Assembly (NCBI RefSeq): GCF_002007485.1 | Contig: NZ_CP015820.1 | Location: 1,364,001 to 1,428,000, forward strand | DNA length: 64,000 nt | Direction: 5' to 3' | Source of the DNA: Ditibartonella apihabitans | Lineage (GTDB): Bacteria; Pseudomonadota; Alphaproteobacteria; Rhizobiales; Rhizobiaceae | In this document: piece after piece, positions 8,603 through 19,236 of the stretch | Numbering within the stretch: the stretch's first letter is position 1 | Layout of the letters: each line of letters starts with the position of its first letter | Program-made: the position numbers and the translations under genes | The notes under the pieces: generated by a model | Told to the model about the DNA's origin: nothing | What the model saw: only the letters and a program-made list of their open reading frames with translations | Databases searched by the model: none

Positions 8603-11447
8603 TTACTTCGCCTGTTTTTAGTAAGCCACGAGGCTATGATGACCAAAATCGGACCTGCCAGTATCAGCGGAATAAATGAACCGACAAGATCGTGGAACTG
8701 GAGTGCTTTGGCAAAAGTACCACGTGAAATCAGAATAAAATATGTCGTCGGATAGATATCGCCGATCAGTCGCCCGGCTCCTTGAAGGGAGCTCACCGGA
8801 TCCATTAATCCGCAAAATTGTGTTGCGGGTAGTATAGTGAGGACTGCAGCGCCAAAAATTGCGGCAATCTGGCTATTCATAAAGGTTGAAATCAACAGTC
8901 CGAAAGCCGTTGAAAATGCCACATAAAGCAAACCCGCCAACATGAATGTCAAAATGCCGCCCGTAAAATGCACCCTGAATATAAAAATGGCGAACAGCCA
9001 CAGTAAAATACAATTGATAAGTCCAAGCCCGATATAAGGCAGTTGTTTACCAACCAGGAATTCGAGCCTTGTGACCGGTGTAACGTAAAGATTGATGATG
9101 GAGCCCATTTCCTTTTCACGCACCACGGATAAAGCTGCAAGCATGGCCGGAATAATTAAAAGTAAAATCGGTATAACTGCAGGAACCATTGCAGTAAGAC
9201 TTTCAATGCCGGGGTTATAGAGGAATCTGACTTCCAGGCGATAATCCCCCATAGTGGCCGCTTTTCCCTGTAGCGTTTTAGCTTTATTCTGGAGCCACAA
9301 GGCGTGCATACCCTGAACATAACCGCGTACTGTTTCGGCACGTAGCGGCATTGCGCCGTCAATCCAGGCACCGACCTCGACGTTGCGGCCCCGTTCCATA
9401 TCTTTCCCGAACTCGGGTGGTATTTCGATAGCGAGACTTATTTCGCCCGAGCGCATACGCGCATCAAGGTCGTCATAATCGACAATATCTTTCTTCTGAA
9501 TAAAATATCGGGATCCCGAAATCTGCTGGACATAATCGCGACTGATAACCGATTGGTCGTGATCAAGCACTGCAAAAGTCAAATTTTCAACTTCGGTATT
9601 GATTCCATAGCCGATAACGAACATCAAAATGACACTGCCAAGTAAAGCCATCGTTGCGCGGATAGGATCGCGACGCAATTCCAATGCTTCACGGTTGGCA
9701 TAGCTCATCATCCGCATAAAATCGAAACGTCGTTTAAAACGGCTTCCATGCGACCGTTCGATCTCCGGATTTCCATTATTGTTGGATTTTGTTTGTTAGC
9801 ATCCGTTTCTGAAGATTTTTCACTTGCCTCGGTTTTGGCACTCGAAGATACATCGACTTTGGCTTTTTTCTCGGCATTCTGCTTATCTATAGCGTCCTGC
9901 AGATATTCTATGAAGGCTTCCTCAAGTGTGTCGGCATTTTTCGATTTCACAATTTCCGAAGGTTTATCGGTAATCAAAACTTTGCCAGCATGCATGAGCG
10001 AAATACGGTCACAGCGCTCGGCCTCGTTCATGAAGTGTGTCGTAATAAAAATAGTAACATTATCATTGCGCGACAATTCACCAAGTTGCTGCCACAGCTG
10101 ATCGCGCGCAATCGGATCCACACCCGATGTCGGCTCATCAAGTATCAAAATTTCCGGCTCGTGCAGCAACGCAACCGCCAGAGACATACGTTGTCTGATG
10201 CCAAGCGGCAACGAATCCGGCATCGCATCGAGCACATCCTTAAGCTCGAAGCGGTCGATCATTGCCTGCATACGTTCCTTGACTTTTTCCTCCGGAATTT
10301 CAAACAATTTTGCGTGAAGTTGCAGATTTTCAAGAACCGTCAATTCAGCGTAAAGTGAAAACGCTTGACTCATATATCCAACGTGACGACGCGTCTCCAT
10401 ATCATTGGCATTGATTTGTCGTCCAAACAATTTGGCGGTGCCTTCTGTTGCCGGAAGCAGTCCCGTCAACATCTTCATTGTCGTGCTTTTTCCGCATCCA
10501 TTGGAGCCAAGAAATCCGAAAATTTCGCCTTTTTTAATGCGGAAACTTACATGATCAACTGCGGTAAAATCGCCAAAACGCTGTGTAAGGCCGTCAGCTT
10601 CTATCGCTATTTCTTCATTTCCGGTTTCTTGACGAGGCGGAATAACAACTTCCACGTGGCCTTTCTGTTCTTCCGTCGGCATGAGAGCTATAAAAGCTTC
10701 GTCAAGGTTTTGCGTCTTTGTCTGTTCAAGCAATTGATCCGGCGTACCTGTGGCAAGTATCTTGCCGTCATACATAGCAATCAGCCAATCAAACCGCGCA
10801 GCTTCTTCCATATAAGCTGTCGCGACCATAACGCTCATATCGGAACGTTCTTTGCGGATATCGTCGATCAGGTCCCAGAATTGACGCCTTGAAAGAGGGT
10901 CAACACCCGTTGTCGGTTCATCAAGGACAAGGAGTTTCGGATCGTGAATAAGTGAACAAATAAGACCAAGCTTTTGCTTCATGCCACCCGAAAGCTTACC
11001 GGCGGGGCGATCTTCGAAACCGTTAAGTCCGGTTCTTTGGCACAATTCCGAAATACGTGCTTGCCGTTCTTCTTTTTCTTGTCCAAAAAGTCGAGCAAAG
11101 AAATCGGCATTTTCCTGAACCGACAAAGTCGGATACAAATTTTTTCCCAAACCTTGAGGCATATAGGCGATATCGGGACACACATCAAGACGGTGCTGCT
11201 TATCACGCATATCACCGCCCAATACGTTAACAGTGCCGTCCTGAATCTCGCGTGCTCCGGTAATCAGCGACAATAGACTTGACTTGCCGACGCCGTCCGG
11301 ACCTATCATGCCGATCATTTTTCCTGTCGGCACTTCAAGATCGATACCGTCTAGCGCTATCTTTTCACCGTAAACCAGACGGACACCAGATAGTGTTACG
11401 ACTGGTCGATCTGTTTCCGGCTTTGAGAGTTTAGAAGATTCTGTCAT
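8603..11447 (-). CDS. rbbA: RbbA-like ABC transporter: two ATPase domains plus permease, frame interrupted near 9790 and 8617
   Basis: ATP-binding and membrane component of a HlyD-dependent exporter. The first frame (9708-11447, 579 residues) holds two ABC domains. Domain 1 has Walker [10 protein letters not shown], signature LSGGMKQK and Walker [12 protein letters not shown]. Domain 2 has Walker [10 protein letters not shown], a degenerate signature LPLGIRQR and [11 protein letters not shown]. The second frame supplies an ABC-2 permease starting around [19 protein letters not shown]. In E. coli RbbA these are one protein of about 911 residues. Here one missing base between 9710 and 9796 (best candidate the T run 9787-9790) splits it, and another at 8615-8619 fuses its end to yhhJ. 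Repaired length is about 948 residues. The start overlaps the hlyD-like stop (ATGA). Confidence 0.82.
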
Positions 11448-12520
11448 TGAACTACAGGAGTGCTAACAATCGTCGGCCATTTTGCATTCGGGTCAGTTTT
11501 AACATAAGCCACGCCCGGCAAGCCTGTTTTGACCTGTTTAATGTATTTTTCCAACAAATTTTGTGGGATTTGTGCACGAACACGGAACATAAGTTTTGCG
11601 CGCTCTTCGGCAGTTTCGACTGTTTTCGGCGTAAATTGTGCAACATCCGAAACAAACGAAATATTTGCAGGAATAACGTATTGCGGAGCGGCATCCAGCA
11701 CTATTCTCACTTCCGTACCGATTGCAATCTTACCTACCGTCTTTGTAGGCAAAAAGAACGTCATGTATACATCGCCAAGATCCACCAGATTAAGCACCCG
11801 ACCTCCGGCTGCAACAACTTCGCCGGGCTGAGCAATACGGTATTGGATTCGCCCCGATCTTGTTGCTTTCAATTCGCTATCGTTAATGTCGGATTGGATA
11901 CGTTCGATCGTTGCTTTGGCAGCTTCAACAGCCGCTTCGGCATTCACAACATTTGCTTTGGCTGTAGAAACCGCTACTTTTGCAGCAGCAAATTGTGCTT
12001 TTGATGCCGCAACGGCTGCAAGAGCGCCGTCATAGGTTGCCTGATCATCATCTCTAACCTGGGTAGAGACAGTACCTTTTTGCTGCAATGTAGCCGAACG
12101 TTGGTAACGTCTATTGGAATTATCACGCTGTACTTCATTTTGTGCAACTGTCGCCTCGGCAGCCTCTTGTTCAGCCTGCCGCTGCTCAACTTCCATTTTA
12201 GCTGTATCAACATTGATAACAGCCCGTTTCAACTGTGCCTGCGCCTCGCGTAACTGCGCACGCAAGTTTTCGGTATCCATATGGGCAACAACGTCACCAA
12301 TATTGACAAAATCGCCTTCTCTCACGGTAATATCCTGAATACGCCCGGCAAGCTTTGAGGCAATATCAATTTCGGTAGCCTCTATGCGACCATTTCCCAT
12401 AGCTATACCTTCGGGCAACCCCGGATGAAGGTAGGTTTTCAAGCCACTATAGACAGCAACTATGGCAATCACAGCGATCGCTATCCAACCCCATTTTGCC
12501 TTACCTTTTGCAGCCATCAA
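11444..12520 (-). CDS. HlyD-family periplasmic adaptor (YhiI-like)
   Basis: Membrane-fusion subunit that links the RbbA/YhhJ inner-membrane exporter to the periplasm or an outer-membrane channel. The 358-residue product has one N-terminal membrane segment ([18 protein letters not shown], about residues 11-28). A split lipoyl/biotinyl-like domain follows ([19 protein letters not shown] and [19 protein letters not shown]). Between the halves lies a long alanine- and glutamine-rich coiled-coil hairpin (about residues 100-215). It is the first gene of the leftward operon hlyD-rbbA-yhhJ-hydrolase, each junction overlapping or nearly so. Substrate unknown; family members are drug or lipid exporters, so that is inference only. 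Confidence 0.85.
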   Translation of the reverse strand: MMAAKGKAKWGWIAIAVIAIVAVYSGLKTYLHPGLPEGIAMGNGRIEATEIDIASKLAGRIQDITVREGDFVNIGDVVAHMDTENLRAQLREAQAQLKRAVINVDTAKMEVEQRQAEQEAAEATVAQNEVQRDNSNRRYQRSATLQQKGTVSTQVRDDDQATYDGALAAVAASKAQFAAAKVAVSTAKANVVNAEAAVEAAKATIERIQSDINDSELKATRSGRIQYRIAQPGEVVAAGGRVLNLVDLGDVYMTFFLPTKTVGKIAIGTEVRIVLDAAPQYVIPANISFVSDVAQFTPKTVETAEERAKLMFRVRAQIPQNLLEKYIKQVKTGLPGVAYVKTDPNAKWPTIVSTPVVQ

Positions 12521-13087
12521 ACAGTCTCCATTCTAATTCCGATAAAAAGGAATGCGTTTCTAACCAAGTTTGGCGCGTCACATTATCATCCATAGTTGCA
12601 TTTGAAAAGTTACCTTTTATAAAAGAAAAGCTAACAAAACTTCATTGATTAACGGGCGAACAAAAAATAAAAATCGGATTGTCCTGTCGTTCCGTAGATA
12701 GTCCGTTCACTACCAATCTGTTCTATTAAACTGGAAAACGAATAAAATATTTCTAATGATCACAATGGCTTCTAAAACGTTGTTACTGACTAATTCATAT
12801 TCCTGATTATTCAACTTTATCTATGACAGAATTTTTTATTGGCAAATATTATTAAGAAAGTATCAATCCACTCATTCCATCCCCACTTGGTTATCAGCCG
12901 TATTTATCATGCCTGAGCGCTATTTCGGGTAGGAGTGGCGCACAATAAAACAACGGCTTTCTAAGGGGTGGATTTCGCCCCTTTTAAAAGTATTTACAAT
13001 GAGTTTCTAACAAAAATTAATTCATACCCCGTCCACCGACGAATACAGGTTTCAATCGGGAGATGAATAGCGCAATCGGAACAAGAA
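12521..13087. other. Gene-free spacer upstream of the exporter operon
   Basis: About 570 AT-rich bases that should contain the promoter of the leftward exporter operon. A 6-bp hairpin (AAGGGG / CCCCTT, 12963-12983) followed by TTTT is seen but serves no obvious gene. No coding potential recognised. Confidence 0.5.
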
Positions 13088-13172
13088 TGGTGCGGTCGAG
13101 AAGACTCGAACTTCCACGGGTTTCCCCACAGCGACCTCAACGCTGCGCGTCTACCAATTCCGCCACGACCGC
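13088..13172 (-). tRNA. tRNA-Leu (anticodon GAG)
   Basis: An 85-nt class II tRNA read on the minus strand, with acceptor stem GCGGTCG / CGACCGC, discriminator A, encoded CCA (complement of 13088-13090) and a long variable arm. The anticodon loop is TTGAGGT between CAGCG and CGCTG, giving GAG for CUC/CUU codons. Confidence 0.96.
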
Positions 13173-13332
13173 ACGTGGTAGAAGCCTGTAATTTACCGGC
13201 TGGCGGCATTTAACAAATCGACGGGAGCAAAACAAGACCTTTTTTCAAAAAACGTGAATATTTATGTTACAACACGGTTAAGAAAAGCGGTTTTAACGCT
13301 TTGTCTCTATCGCATTCGGTCTTTAAATAAGT

Positions 13333-13766
13333 TCAGCTCCGATATACGTCTGCCGGATTAAAAAGCGGCTTTTCCGAATCCACTTCAAGGAGGGCAACGC
13401 CATTTTTTACTTCCAGACGCCGATAAAAGCAGCTCTTACGGCCTGTATGACAAGTTGCACCCGCTCCCAGAACACGAACTTTCAACCACAATGCATCCTG
13501 ATCACAGTCGACACGAATCTCTTCGATTTTCTGTATGTTTCCCGAGCTCTCGCCTTTTTTCCATATTTTTTGACGGGACCGTGACCAATAATGCGCGATT
13601 CCTGTTTGAGTGTGAGCTTCAGCGCTTCTTGATTCATAAAAGCGACCATCAACAAACCGTCACTCTCCGCATCGGTTACGACTGCGGTAACGAGACCTTT
13701 TGAATCGAATTTGGGTAAAAATTCTGTCCCCTCTTCCAGATTATTTTTCGCTTCAGACAATTCCAT
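13333..13766 (-). CDS. hisI: Phosphoribosyl-AMP cyclohydrolase, frame interrupted at 13605-13607
   Basis: Opens the adenine ring of phosphoribosyl-AMP in histidine synthesis. The first frame encodes the N-terminal part ([28 protein letters not shown]) and then runs out of homology. One extra base in the T run at 13605-13607 (an A run on the coding strand) restores the HisI sequence. The repaired part shows the metal-binding [12 protein letters not shown] and the cysteine motifs GATCHTG and KSCFYRR, ending at a TGA complementary to 13333-13335. Repaired length is about 144 residues, normal for the single-domain enzyme. It lies 12 bases downstream of folE on the same strand, so the two are co-transcribed. 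Confidence 0.88.
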
Positions 13767-13778
13767 CCCTCGCTGTCA

Positions 13779-14399
13779 TCACAATCCGCGTATCATTTTT
13801 AAAAAATTAACCTGCGCTTCGACATTATCTTTATAAAAACCGCGATAAGTCGCTGTGACAGTTGTTGATCCTTGTTTTTTCACTCCGCGCATTGCCATGC
13901 ACATATGTTCAGCTTCGATAAGGACAGCAACTCCACGCGGTTTGAGGTAACGATAAAGCGCATCAGCCACCTCTGCCGTTATGCTTTCCTGAGTTTGCAA
14001 ACGTTTTGCATAAACGTCAACGACTCTGGGAATCTTTGATAATCCGACCACTCTGCCGTCCGGCATATAAGCAATATGGGCTTTACCGATGATCGGAACC
14101 ATGTGATGTTCACAATGCGAATAGAAAGGAATATCCTTTATAAGAACGGGATCATTATAGCCTGATACTTCGTCAAACACCGTGCCAAGAATTTCTTCTG
14201 CCGACTGGTTATAACCGGCAAACATTTCTTCATAAGCTTTAACAACACGCTTGGGAGTATTGACGAGACCTTCCCTATCCGGATTTTCACCCGCCCAAAG
14301 AAGCAACGTCCGTACAGCTGCTTCCGCCTCTTCACGGCTAGGCCGTTTGTTTTTTGTTTGATGAGCCGCATCAGTAGCGTTTTTTTGAGCGGATTGCAT
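13779..14399 (-). CDS. folE: GTP cyclohydrolase I
   Basis: First step of tetrahydrofolate synthesis: GTP to dihydroneopterin triphosphate. The 206-residue protein contains the zinc/active-site motif [11 protein letters not shown] with Cys and two His, the [20 protein letters not shown] segment, and a late HMCMAMRGV containing the second zinc cysteine. The first 25 or so residues are a variable polar extension ([10 protein letters not shown]). It is the first gene of the folE-hisI pair. Confidence 0.95.
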   Translation of the reverse strand: MQSAQKNATDAAHQTKNKRPSREEAEAAVRTLLLWAGENPDREGLVNTPKRVVKAYEEMFAGYNQSAEEILGTVFDEVSGYNDPVLIKDIPFYSHCEHHMVPIIGKAHIAYMPDGRVVGLSKIPRVVDVYAKRLQTQESITAEVADALYRYLKPRGVAVLIEAEHMCMAMRGVKKQGSTTVTATYRGFYKDNVEAQVNFLKMIRGL

Positions 14400-14523
14400 T
14401 ATTCAACTCCAATTTACCAGCAGAGAAAACTTGGTAGTTTTCATGACTACTCCTATATAGACACATATATCGAGAATCAAAGTAAGTTCACAAAAAACAG
14501 GTTGTTTTTTCGAGCAACAAAAT

Positions 14524-14988
14524 ATGATTGACGAAATTTATAACGACAAAATCCTCGGCTATGCGGCACATATCGACAAAATCGGTCGTCTCCCACAGCC
14601 TGATGCTACGGCACAAAAACACTCCCGAATCTGTGGATCAACTGTCACTGTTGACCTCAATATGGAAAACGGGGTTGTAACGGGATTCGCGCATATCGTG
14701 CGGGCATGTGCTCTGGGGCAAGCCTCCTCCTCATTGATGGCAAGCCACATTATCGGCCTCAAAGCTGATGAACTGCGTTCGCTCAGAGAGACTGTCTGGC
14801 AGATGTTGACTAAAAACGGGCCGGTTCCAACAGGCAAATTTGCAGATTTTGCCTGCCTCGAACCGATCAAGAATTATAAAGCCCGCCAACCGTCCACTAT
14901 GCTCACATTTGATGCGGTGGTAGACTGTATAGACCAGATCGAATCCCGCCAAAAAGATGGGCATAATGATAATGTCTCGAAGCCGTAA
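14524..14988 (+). CDS. NifU/IscU-like iron-sulfur cluster scaffold protein
   Basis: A probable cytoplasmic scaffold for Fe-S cluster assembly, or a relative of it. The 154-residue product has the NifU N-terminal fold pattern: IYNDKILGYAAHIDKIGRL at the start and three conserved cysteines in family-like positions (RICGSTV, VRACALGQASSS, FACLEPI). It reads away from folE. The end overlaps the start of yidD by 17-32 bases, depending on which yidD ATG is used. In related genomes this gene also sits beside yidD and folE, so its role may be tied to general housekeeping rather than a nif system. Confidence 0.8.
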   Translation: MIDEIYNDKILGYAAHIDKIGRLPQPDATAQKHSRICGSTVTVDLNMENGVVTGFAHIVRACALGQASSSLMASHIIGLKADELRSLRETVWQMLTKNGPVPTGKFADFACLEPIKNYKARQPSTMLTFDAVVDCIDQIESRQKDGHNDNVSKP

Positions 14989-15298
14989 TTACGACGGGCC
15001 ATGGCGCAAAACCCCGGGAAGGCTTCTCGGCACCGGTCTCGTGCGCTTTTATCAACTCACTCTTTCGGGCTTTATTGGCAACCAGTGCCGACATCTACCG
15101 ACATGTTCGGAATATACATATGAGGCGATCGCACGTTATGGATTATGGACAGGATCGTGGATGGGGCTATTCCGCATTATGCGTTGTGGCCCGTTCGGCA
15201 CACATGGATTTGATCCGGTTCCAACTTGTCTCGACCCAACTTGCCATTGGTATATGCCTTGGCGTTATTGGAAAATTGCTGCAAAGAGACATGAATAG
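14972..15298 (+). CDS. yidD: Membrane protein insertion efficiency factor
   Basis: A small amphipathic membrane-associated protein that assists YidC-dependent insertion. The signature GNQCRHLPTCSEYTYEAI with its two cysteines, followed by CGPFGTHGFDPVP, is diagnostic of YidD. Three in-frame ATGs exist (14957, 14966, 14972); I choose 14972 (MSRSRNYDG) because the earlier ones only add a few residues inside the preceding gene. That start gives 108 residues, somewhat longer than E. coli YidD. Confidence 0.9.
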   Translation: MSRSRNYDGPWRKTPGRLLGTGLVRFYQLTLSGFIGNQCRHLPTCSEYTYEAIARYGLWTGSWMGLFRIMRCGPFGTHGFDPVPTCLDPTCHWYMPWRYWKIAAKRHE

Positions 15299-15419
15299 AC
15301 TTTCTTTTTACAAAAAGAAAACTTAAAAGAGCAGGCATTGAACCGCTTTGTTATAACCGACAAAAGCAATTGACACCCCCACCCGCATTCGTTGGCGGGA
15401 CTGGACTAGGAGTAATTTT

Positions 15420-17396
15420 ATGTCTTCCACTGTTTCTATCTCATTTCCTGATGGCTCGAAGCGCGATTATCCTGAAGAGATGACCGGATTGGAGCTTGCT
15501 CAATCCATTTCAAAGTCATTGGCAAAGAATGCTGTTGCTTATAGCTTTGACGGTGTTTTGCGCGACATGTCCGATCCGCTTGGCCAGTCCGGCTCGATCG
15601 AAATTATCACACGTGACGATCCACGTGCGCTTGCGCTGATCCGCCATGATTGTGCTCATGTTCTGGCAGAAGCCGTTCAGGAATTATTTCCCGGAACTCA
15701 GGTAACCATTGGACCGGTTATCGAAAATGGCTTTTACTATGACTTTGCCCGCAATCAACCTTTTACGCCTGAAGATTTGCCGGTCATCGAAAAGAAGATG
15801 CATGAAATCATCAAGCGCAACGCAAAATTCACAAAAGAAGTGTTGCCGCGTGAAAAGGCAAAGAAGATTTTTGCCGATAAAGGTGAGCTTTATAAAGTTG
15901 AATTGGTTGATGCAATTCCGGAAAATGAAGACGTAAAAATTTATCATCAGGGTGAATGGTTTGATCTCTGTCGTGGACCACATATGCAGTCTACAGGGCA
16001 GATCGGAAACGCGTTCAAACTGATGAAAGTCGCCGGTGCTTATTGGAGAGGCGATTCCAATAATCCGATGTTGACGCGTATTTACGGAACAGCCTTTGCA
16101 AACGAAAAAGATCTCGCTGCCTATCTTCACATGCTTGAGGAAGCCGAAAAACGCGACCATCGTCGGCTGGGACGCGAGATGGATCTTTTCATTTTCAGGA
16201 AGAGGGTCCGGGCGTTGTCTTCTGGCACGCCAAGGGCTGGAAAATGTTCCAGAATCTCGTAAGCTATATGCGTCGGCGTCTTGATGATCAGGGATATTCG
16301 GAAGTCAATGCTCCGCAGGTACTTGATAATCCTTATGGGAAATATCGGGGCATTGGGGCTGGTACAAAGAAAATATGTTTAAGGTTACACCGGCGGGCGA
16401 TGATGCCGATGACGACCGTGTTTATGCCTTGAAACCGATGAATTGCCCAGGACACGTGCAAATTTTCAAGCATGGGCTGAAATCTTATCGCGAATTGCCA
16501 ATCAGACTTGCCGAATTCGGCGTTGTTCACCGTTATGAACCATCAGGTTCATTACATGGTTTGATGCGCGTTCGCGGTTTTACTCAGGATGACGCTCATA
16601 TTTTCTGTACAGATGAACAACTTGCCGACGAATGCTTGAAAATCAACGATCTGATTTTAAGCACTTATGCCGATTTCGGTTTTAACGAGATCACTGTCAA
16701 GTTGTCCACACGTCCTGAAAAACGCGTTGGTTCCGACGAATTATGGGATCACGCCGAAAGCGTCATGTCAGAGGTTTTGCGCACAATCGAAGAAAAATCG
16801 AATGGCCGCATCAAAACCGGCATTCTTCCCGGTGAAGGTGCGTTTTATGGTCCTAAATTCGAATATACACTGAAGGATGCAATTGGCAGAGAATGGCAGT
16901 GCGGAACAACGCAGGTCGACTTCAATCTTCCGGAACGTTTCGGCGCATTCTATATTGATAAAGATTCAGAGAAACGCCAGCCGGTCATGATACACCGTGC
17001 TATTTGCGGATCTATGGAACGCTTTCTCGGTATTCTTCTTGAAAACTATGCCGGCCACTTGCCTTTATGGTTCGCACCTCTTCAGGTCGTGGTTGCCACG
17101 ATCACCTCGGAAGCTGATGATTATGCAAAACAGGTCGTCAAAAAGCTCAAAGCTGCCGGCTTGTTAGCAACAACCGATCTCAGGAACGAGAAAATCAACT
17201 ATAAAGTTCGTGAACATTCATTACAAAAAGTACCGGTTATTCTGGTTGCGGTAAAAGAGAGGCTGAAGACGGTTCAGTCAACATGCGTCGATTGGGAAGT
17301 CAGGAACAAATATCCCTGCCCCTGTCAAAAGTTATCGCCGATCTAAAAGAGGAAGCAACGCCTCCCGATCTTCGTCGGGCTAACGTAGAAGAATAG
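15420..17396 (+). CDS. thrS: Threonyl-tRNA synthetase, frame interrupted at three sites
   Basis: Charges tRNA-Thr; essential. Domain order is standard: TGS domain ([19 protein letters not shown]), editing domain with [10 protein letters not shown], catalytic core (motif 2 region [20 protein letters not shown], then [12 protein letters not shown] and [17 protein letters not shown]) and a C-terminal anticodon-binding domain. The reading frame is broken near 16190 (TTCC probably reduced to TTC), at 16328-16329 (AAA reduced to AA) and at 17250-17251 (GGG reduced to GG). Adding one base at each restores a continuous protein ending ANVEE at the TAG 17394-17396, about 659 residues. Three one-base losses in an essential gene argue for sequence error. 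A 12-bp hairpin follows at 17411-17440. Confidence 0.93.
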
Positions 17397-17410
17397 AAAT
17401 TAAACCATTG

Positions 17411-17440
17411 TCTGGCAGATAAATCTTCTTATCTGCCAGA
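17411..17440 (+). terminator. Hairpin downstream of thrS
   Basis: A perfect 12-bp stem (TCTGGCAGATAA / TTATCTGCCAGA) with a 6-base loop starts 15 bases after the repaired thrS stop. There is no T run after it on the plus strand, so termination may be inefficient. Confidence 0.55.
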
Positions 17441-17664
17441 TGTTCAGACATCGATCGCGGGTGATCAAGAATATTAATGAAAGCCTTGGCTTTGCTGAGA
17501 ACCGATTAATTTCAATATTGAATTTAAAAACAAAAATGGACCACGCACTTAACAAGTAGATGCTATCCAATAATATTTTCATCTGAAAATAAGTAAGAAA
17601 AGCCATTCCCGGATGGTTTAGTTATTCAAACCGCTTCGTGAAAACTGCTGTTATTTAAAAATTG

Positions 17665-18723
17665 TCAATCCATTGAATCATCAACAGGTGCAACAGGTTG
17701 TGCAGTTGTCAACACATCGACATCCTGATCGTGGCCGGATGTGACGGAAAATTCTTTCTGATAGATTTGATCTTTATTTTTCGCGATAGCAATATAATCG
17801 CCTTCAGCCAGAACCAGTGTAGCATAAGCGCCAACCGTCTCACGGATAATATCACCAGAATCGTTGGTGATTGACCAACTGGTGTCTGCCAAAGCTTCTC
17901 CCCCTTGCTGGCGTACAAGCTTCAAGGTGATCAAGGCTGCATGATGTTGCATCGTTGCTTCGGTAATTTTACCGGCATCAACTTTGATATCGGAGCGCGA
18001 AATCGCATTTGCCGATCCGTAATTGGAAACAATATGATAATCTCCGGCTTTCAAACGTATGACTTTGCCGGGTTTTACATCAGCCAAAATCAATGCAGTA
18101 TCGTCGTTCTCGCTGTCATCCGAATAAATCGAAAAACGTAAATATTGCGGGTTGATCTTACCTTCCGGCATCGTCGCATTGAGTTTTAGTCCACCAGCAT
18201 TCAATACCAGAATTTCAGACATTTTTTGGTCTGTAGTTACAGTTACCCGTCTCATAGCGCTGGCATGTCCGAAAGACACATGCACAATGTAACTACCCGG
18301 ATCGAGCGTAAAATGTGCGTCTCCCCCCTCTGAAGAAGCGACCAGTGGTAATTTGTTATCGACACCATAAATCGGTTCGTAAATACGCCAAATGAGACCG
18401 CGTGTGATATCTGTACCTTTGTCTGTCAATCTGGCGCTCAGTGCGAGATCGGCTTTTTGTGACGACGTCGCATGGTCTAATGGAACTGTGGAGGGGTGAG
18501 CCTGAGGAGAATTCGGGCTTGCCGGAGGTGGATTTGAGGTTTTGGGCGCCGTGTTTTGCTTGAATTGATTATCTTGATGATGTTGTCCCGGAGCAACCAG
18601 ATTTAATTCCGGCTTTTTTTCCTCTGCATAGCTATTAAAGGCGCAGAACATCCACGAATAAATGAGGATAATCGCTGGAAAGATTATCTTTTCTATGTTT
18701 TTCGAATTGGAAGTTACTGTCAT
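17665..18723 (-). CDS. Exported protein with proline-rich linker, unknown function
   Basis: Not recognised beyond being conserved in relatives. The 352-residue product has an N-terminal hydrophobic segment (IIFPAIILIYSWMFCAF, about residues 13-29) acting as signal peptide or anchor. A low-complexity linker rich in Pro, Ser and Asn follows (NPPPASPNSPQAHPS, about 65-80). The rest consists of beta-sandwich-like segments with repeated phrases of the type GSYIVHVSFG, GDYHIVSNYG and GDYIAIAKN. These internal repeats suggest tandem carboxypeptidase-regulatory-like folds on the periplasmic side. It stands alone, 90 bases from erpA on the same strand. Confidence 0.6.
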   Translation of the reverse strand: MTVTSNSKNIEKIIFPAIILIYSWMFCAFNSYAEEKKPELNLVAPGQHHQDNQFKQNTAPKTSNPPPASPNSPQAHPSTVPLDHATSSQKADLALSARLTDKGTDITRGLIWRIYEPIYGVDNKLPLVASSEGGDAHFTLDPGSYIVHVSFGHASAMRRVTVTTDQKMSEILVLNAGGLKLNATMPEGKINPQYLRFSIYSDDSENDDTALILADVKPGKVIRLKAGDYHIVSNYGSANAISRSDIKVDAGKITEATMQHHAALITLKLVRQQGGEALADTSWSITNDSGDIIRETVGAYATLVLAEGDYIAIAKNKDQIYQKEFSVTSGHDQDVDVLTTAQPVAPVDDSMD

Positions 18724-18813
18724 CTCATTTTAACTGTCAGCATTATGATGGGATTCAAGAGTTTTAGCAAAATAAACTGAAAAGCATATCAGGCGCTTTC
18801 ATTGTTAACCGGA

Positions 18814-19140
18814 CTATATCGAAAAACTGGCTCCACAGCCACACGAAGATACGGCATTGGGGTTGTTTATTTTAAATGCCTGCCCCATCAGGTCATCGAC
18901 GAAATCTATTTCAGAACCATCCATTAAAGGCAATGACACCGAATCAATAAATATCTTTGCGCCATCTTTTTCTATGACCAGATCGTCGTCGGCTGGGGCT
19001 TCGTTTACCAGATCATATTTATAAGAAAAACCGGAACATCCGCCACCTTCAACGGAAATGCGCAACGCTGTCTTGTCAGGTTCTCCTGCCAAAATCCGCG
19101 CTATGCGCTTGATCGCCGAACTTGTAACTTCAACGCCCAT
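18814..19140 (-). CDS. erpA: A-type iron-sulfur cluster insertion protein (ErpA-like)
   Basis: A carrier that delivers Fe-S clusters to target enzymes. The 108-residue protein has the three conserved cysteines of the family in GGGCSGFSYKY and the C-terminal SSCGCGASFSI. I prefer the ATG complementary to 19138-19140 (MGVEVTSSAIKRI) over an upstream TTG two codons earlier; AAGGA lies about ten bases before it. It diverges from dgt. Confidence 0.9.
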   Translation of the reverse strand: MGVEVTSSAIKRIARILAGEPDKTALRISVEGGGCSGFSYKYDLVNEAPADDDLVIEKDGAKIFIDSVSLPLMDGSEIDFVDDLMGQAFKINNPNAVSSCGCGASFSI

Positions 19141-19236
19141 AATCAAAATTTCCTTGCGTTAAACTGTTTTCGTAAACTTGAATATCAGATAAGAGATATT
19201 TTCTGATGAATCTAGGTCTCGATCGGACAAGTTGCA

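Noticed and set aside
7486-9717. A novel tandem ABC-2 permease of 743 residues
   Set aside because: One added base in a T run yields the known rbbA end and a normal yhhJ start; surrounding genes show the same kind of one-base loss.
12963-12985. A plus-strand terminator between the exporter operon and tRNA-Leu
   Set aside because: Only a 6-bp stem, and no plus-strand gene lies upstream for it to serve.
15420-17396. thrS as a true pseudogene or a programmed-frameshift gene
   Set aside because: There are three separate breaks, one at only two A residues and one at a CC. No slippery sequence with stimulatory structure is seen, the gene is essential, and the repaired sequence is fully conserved.
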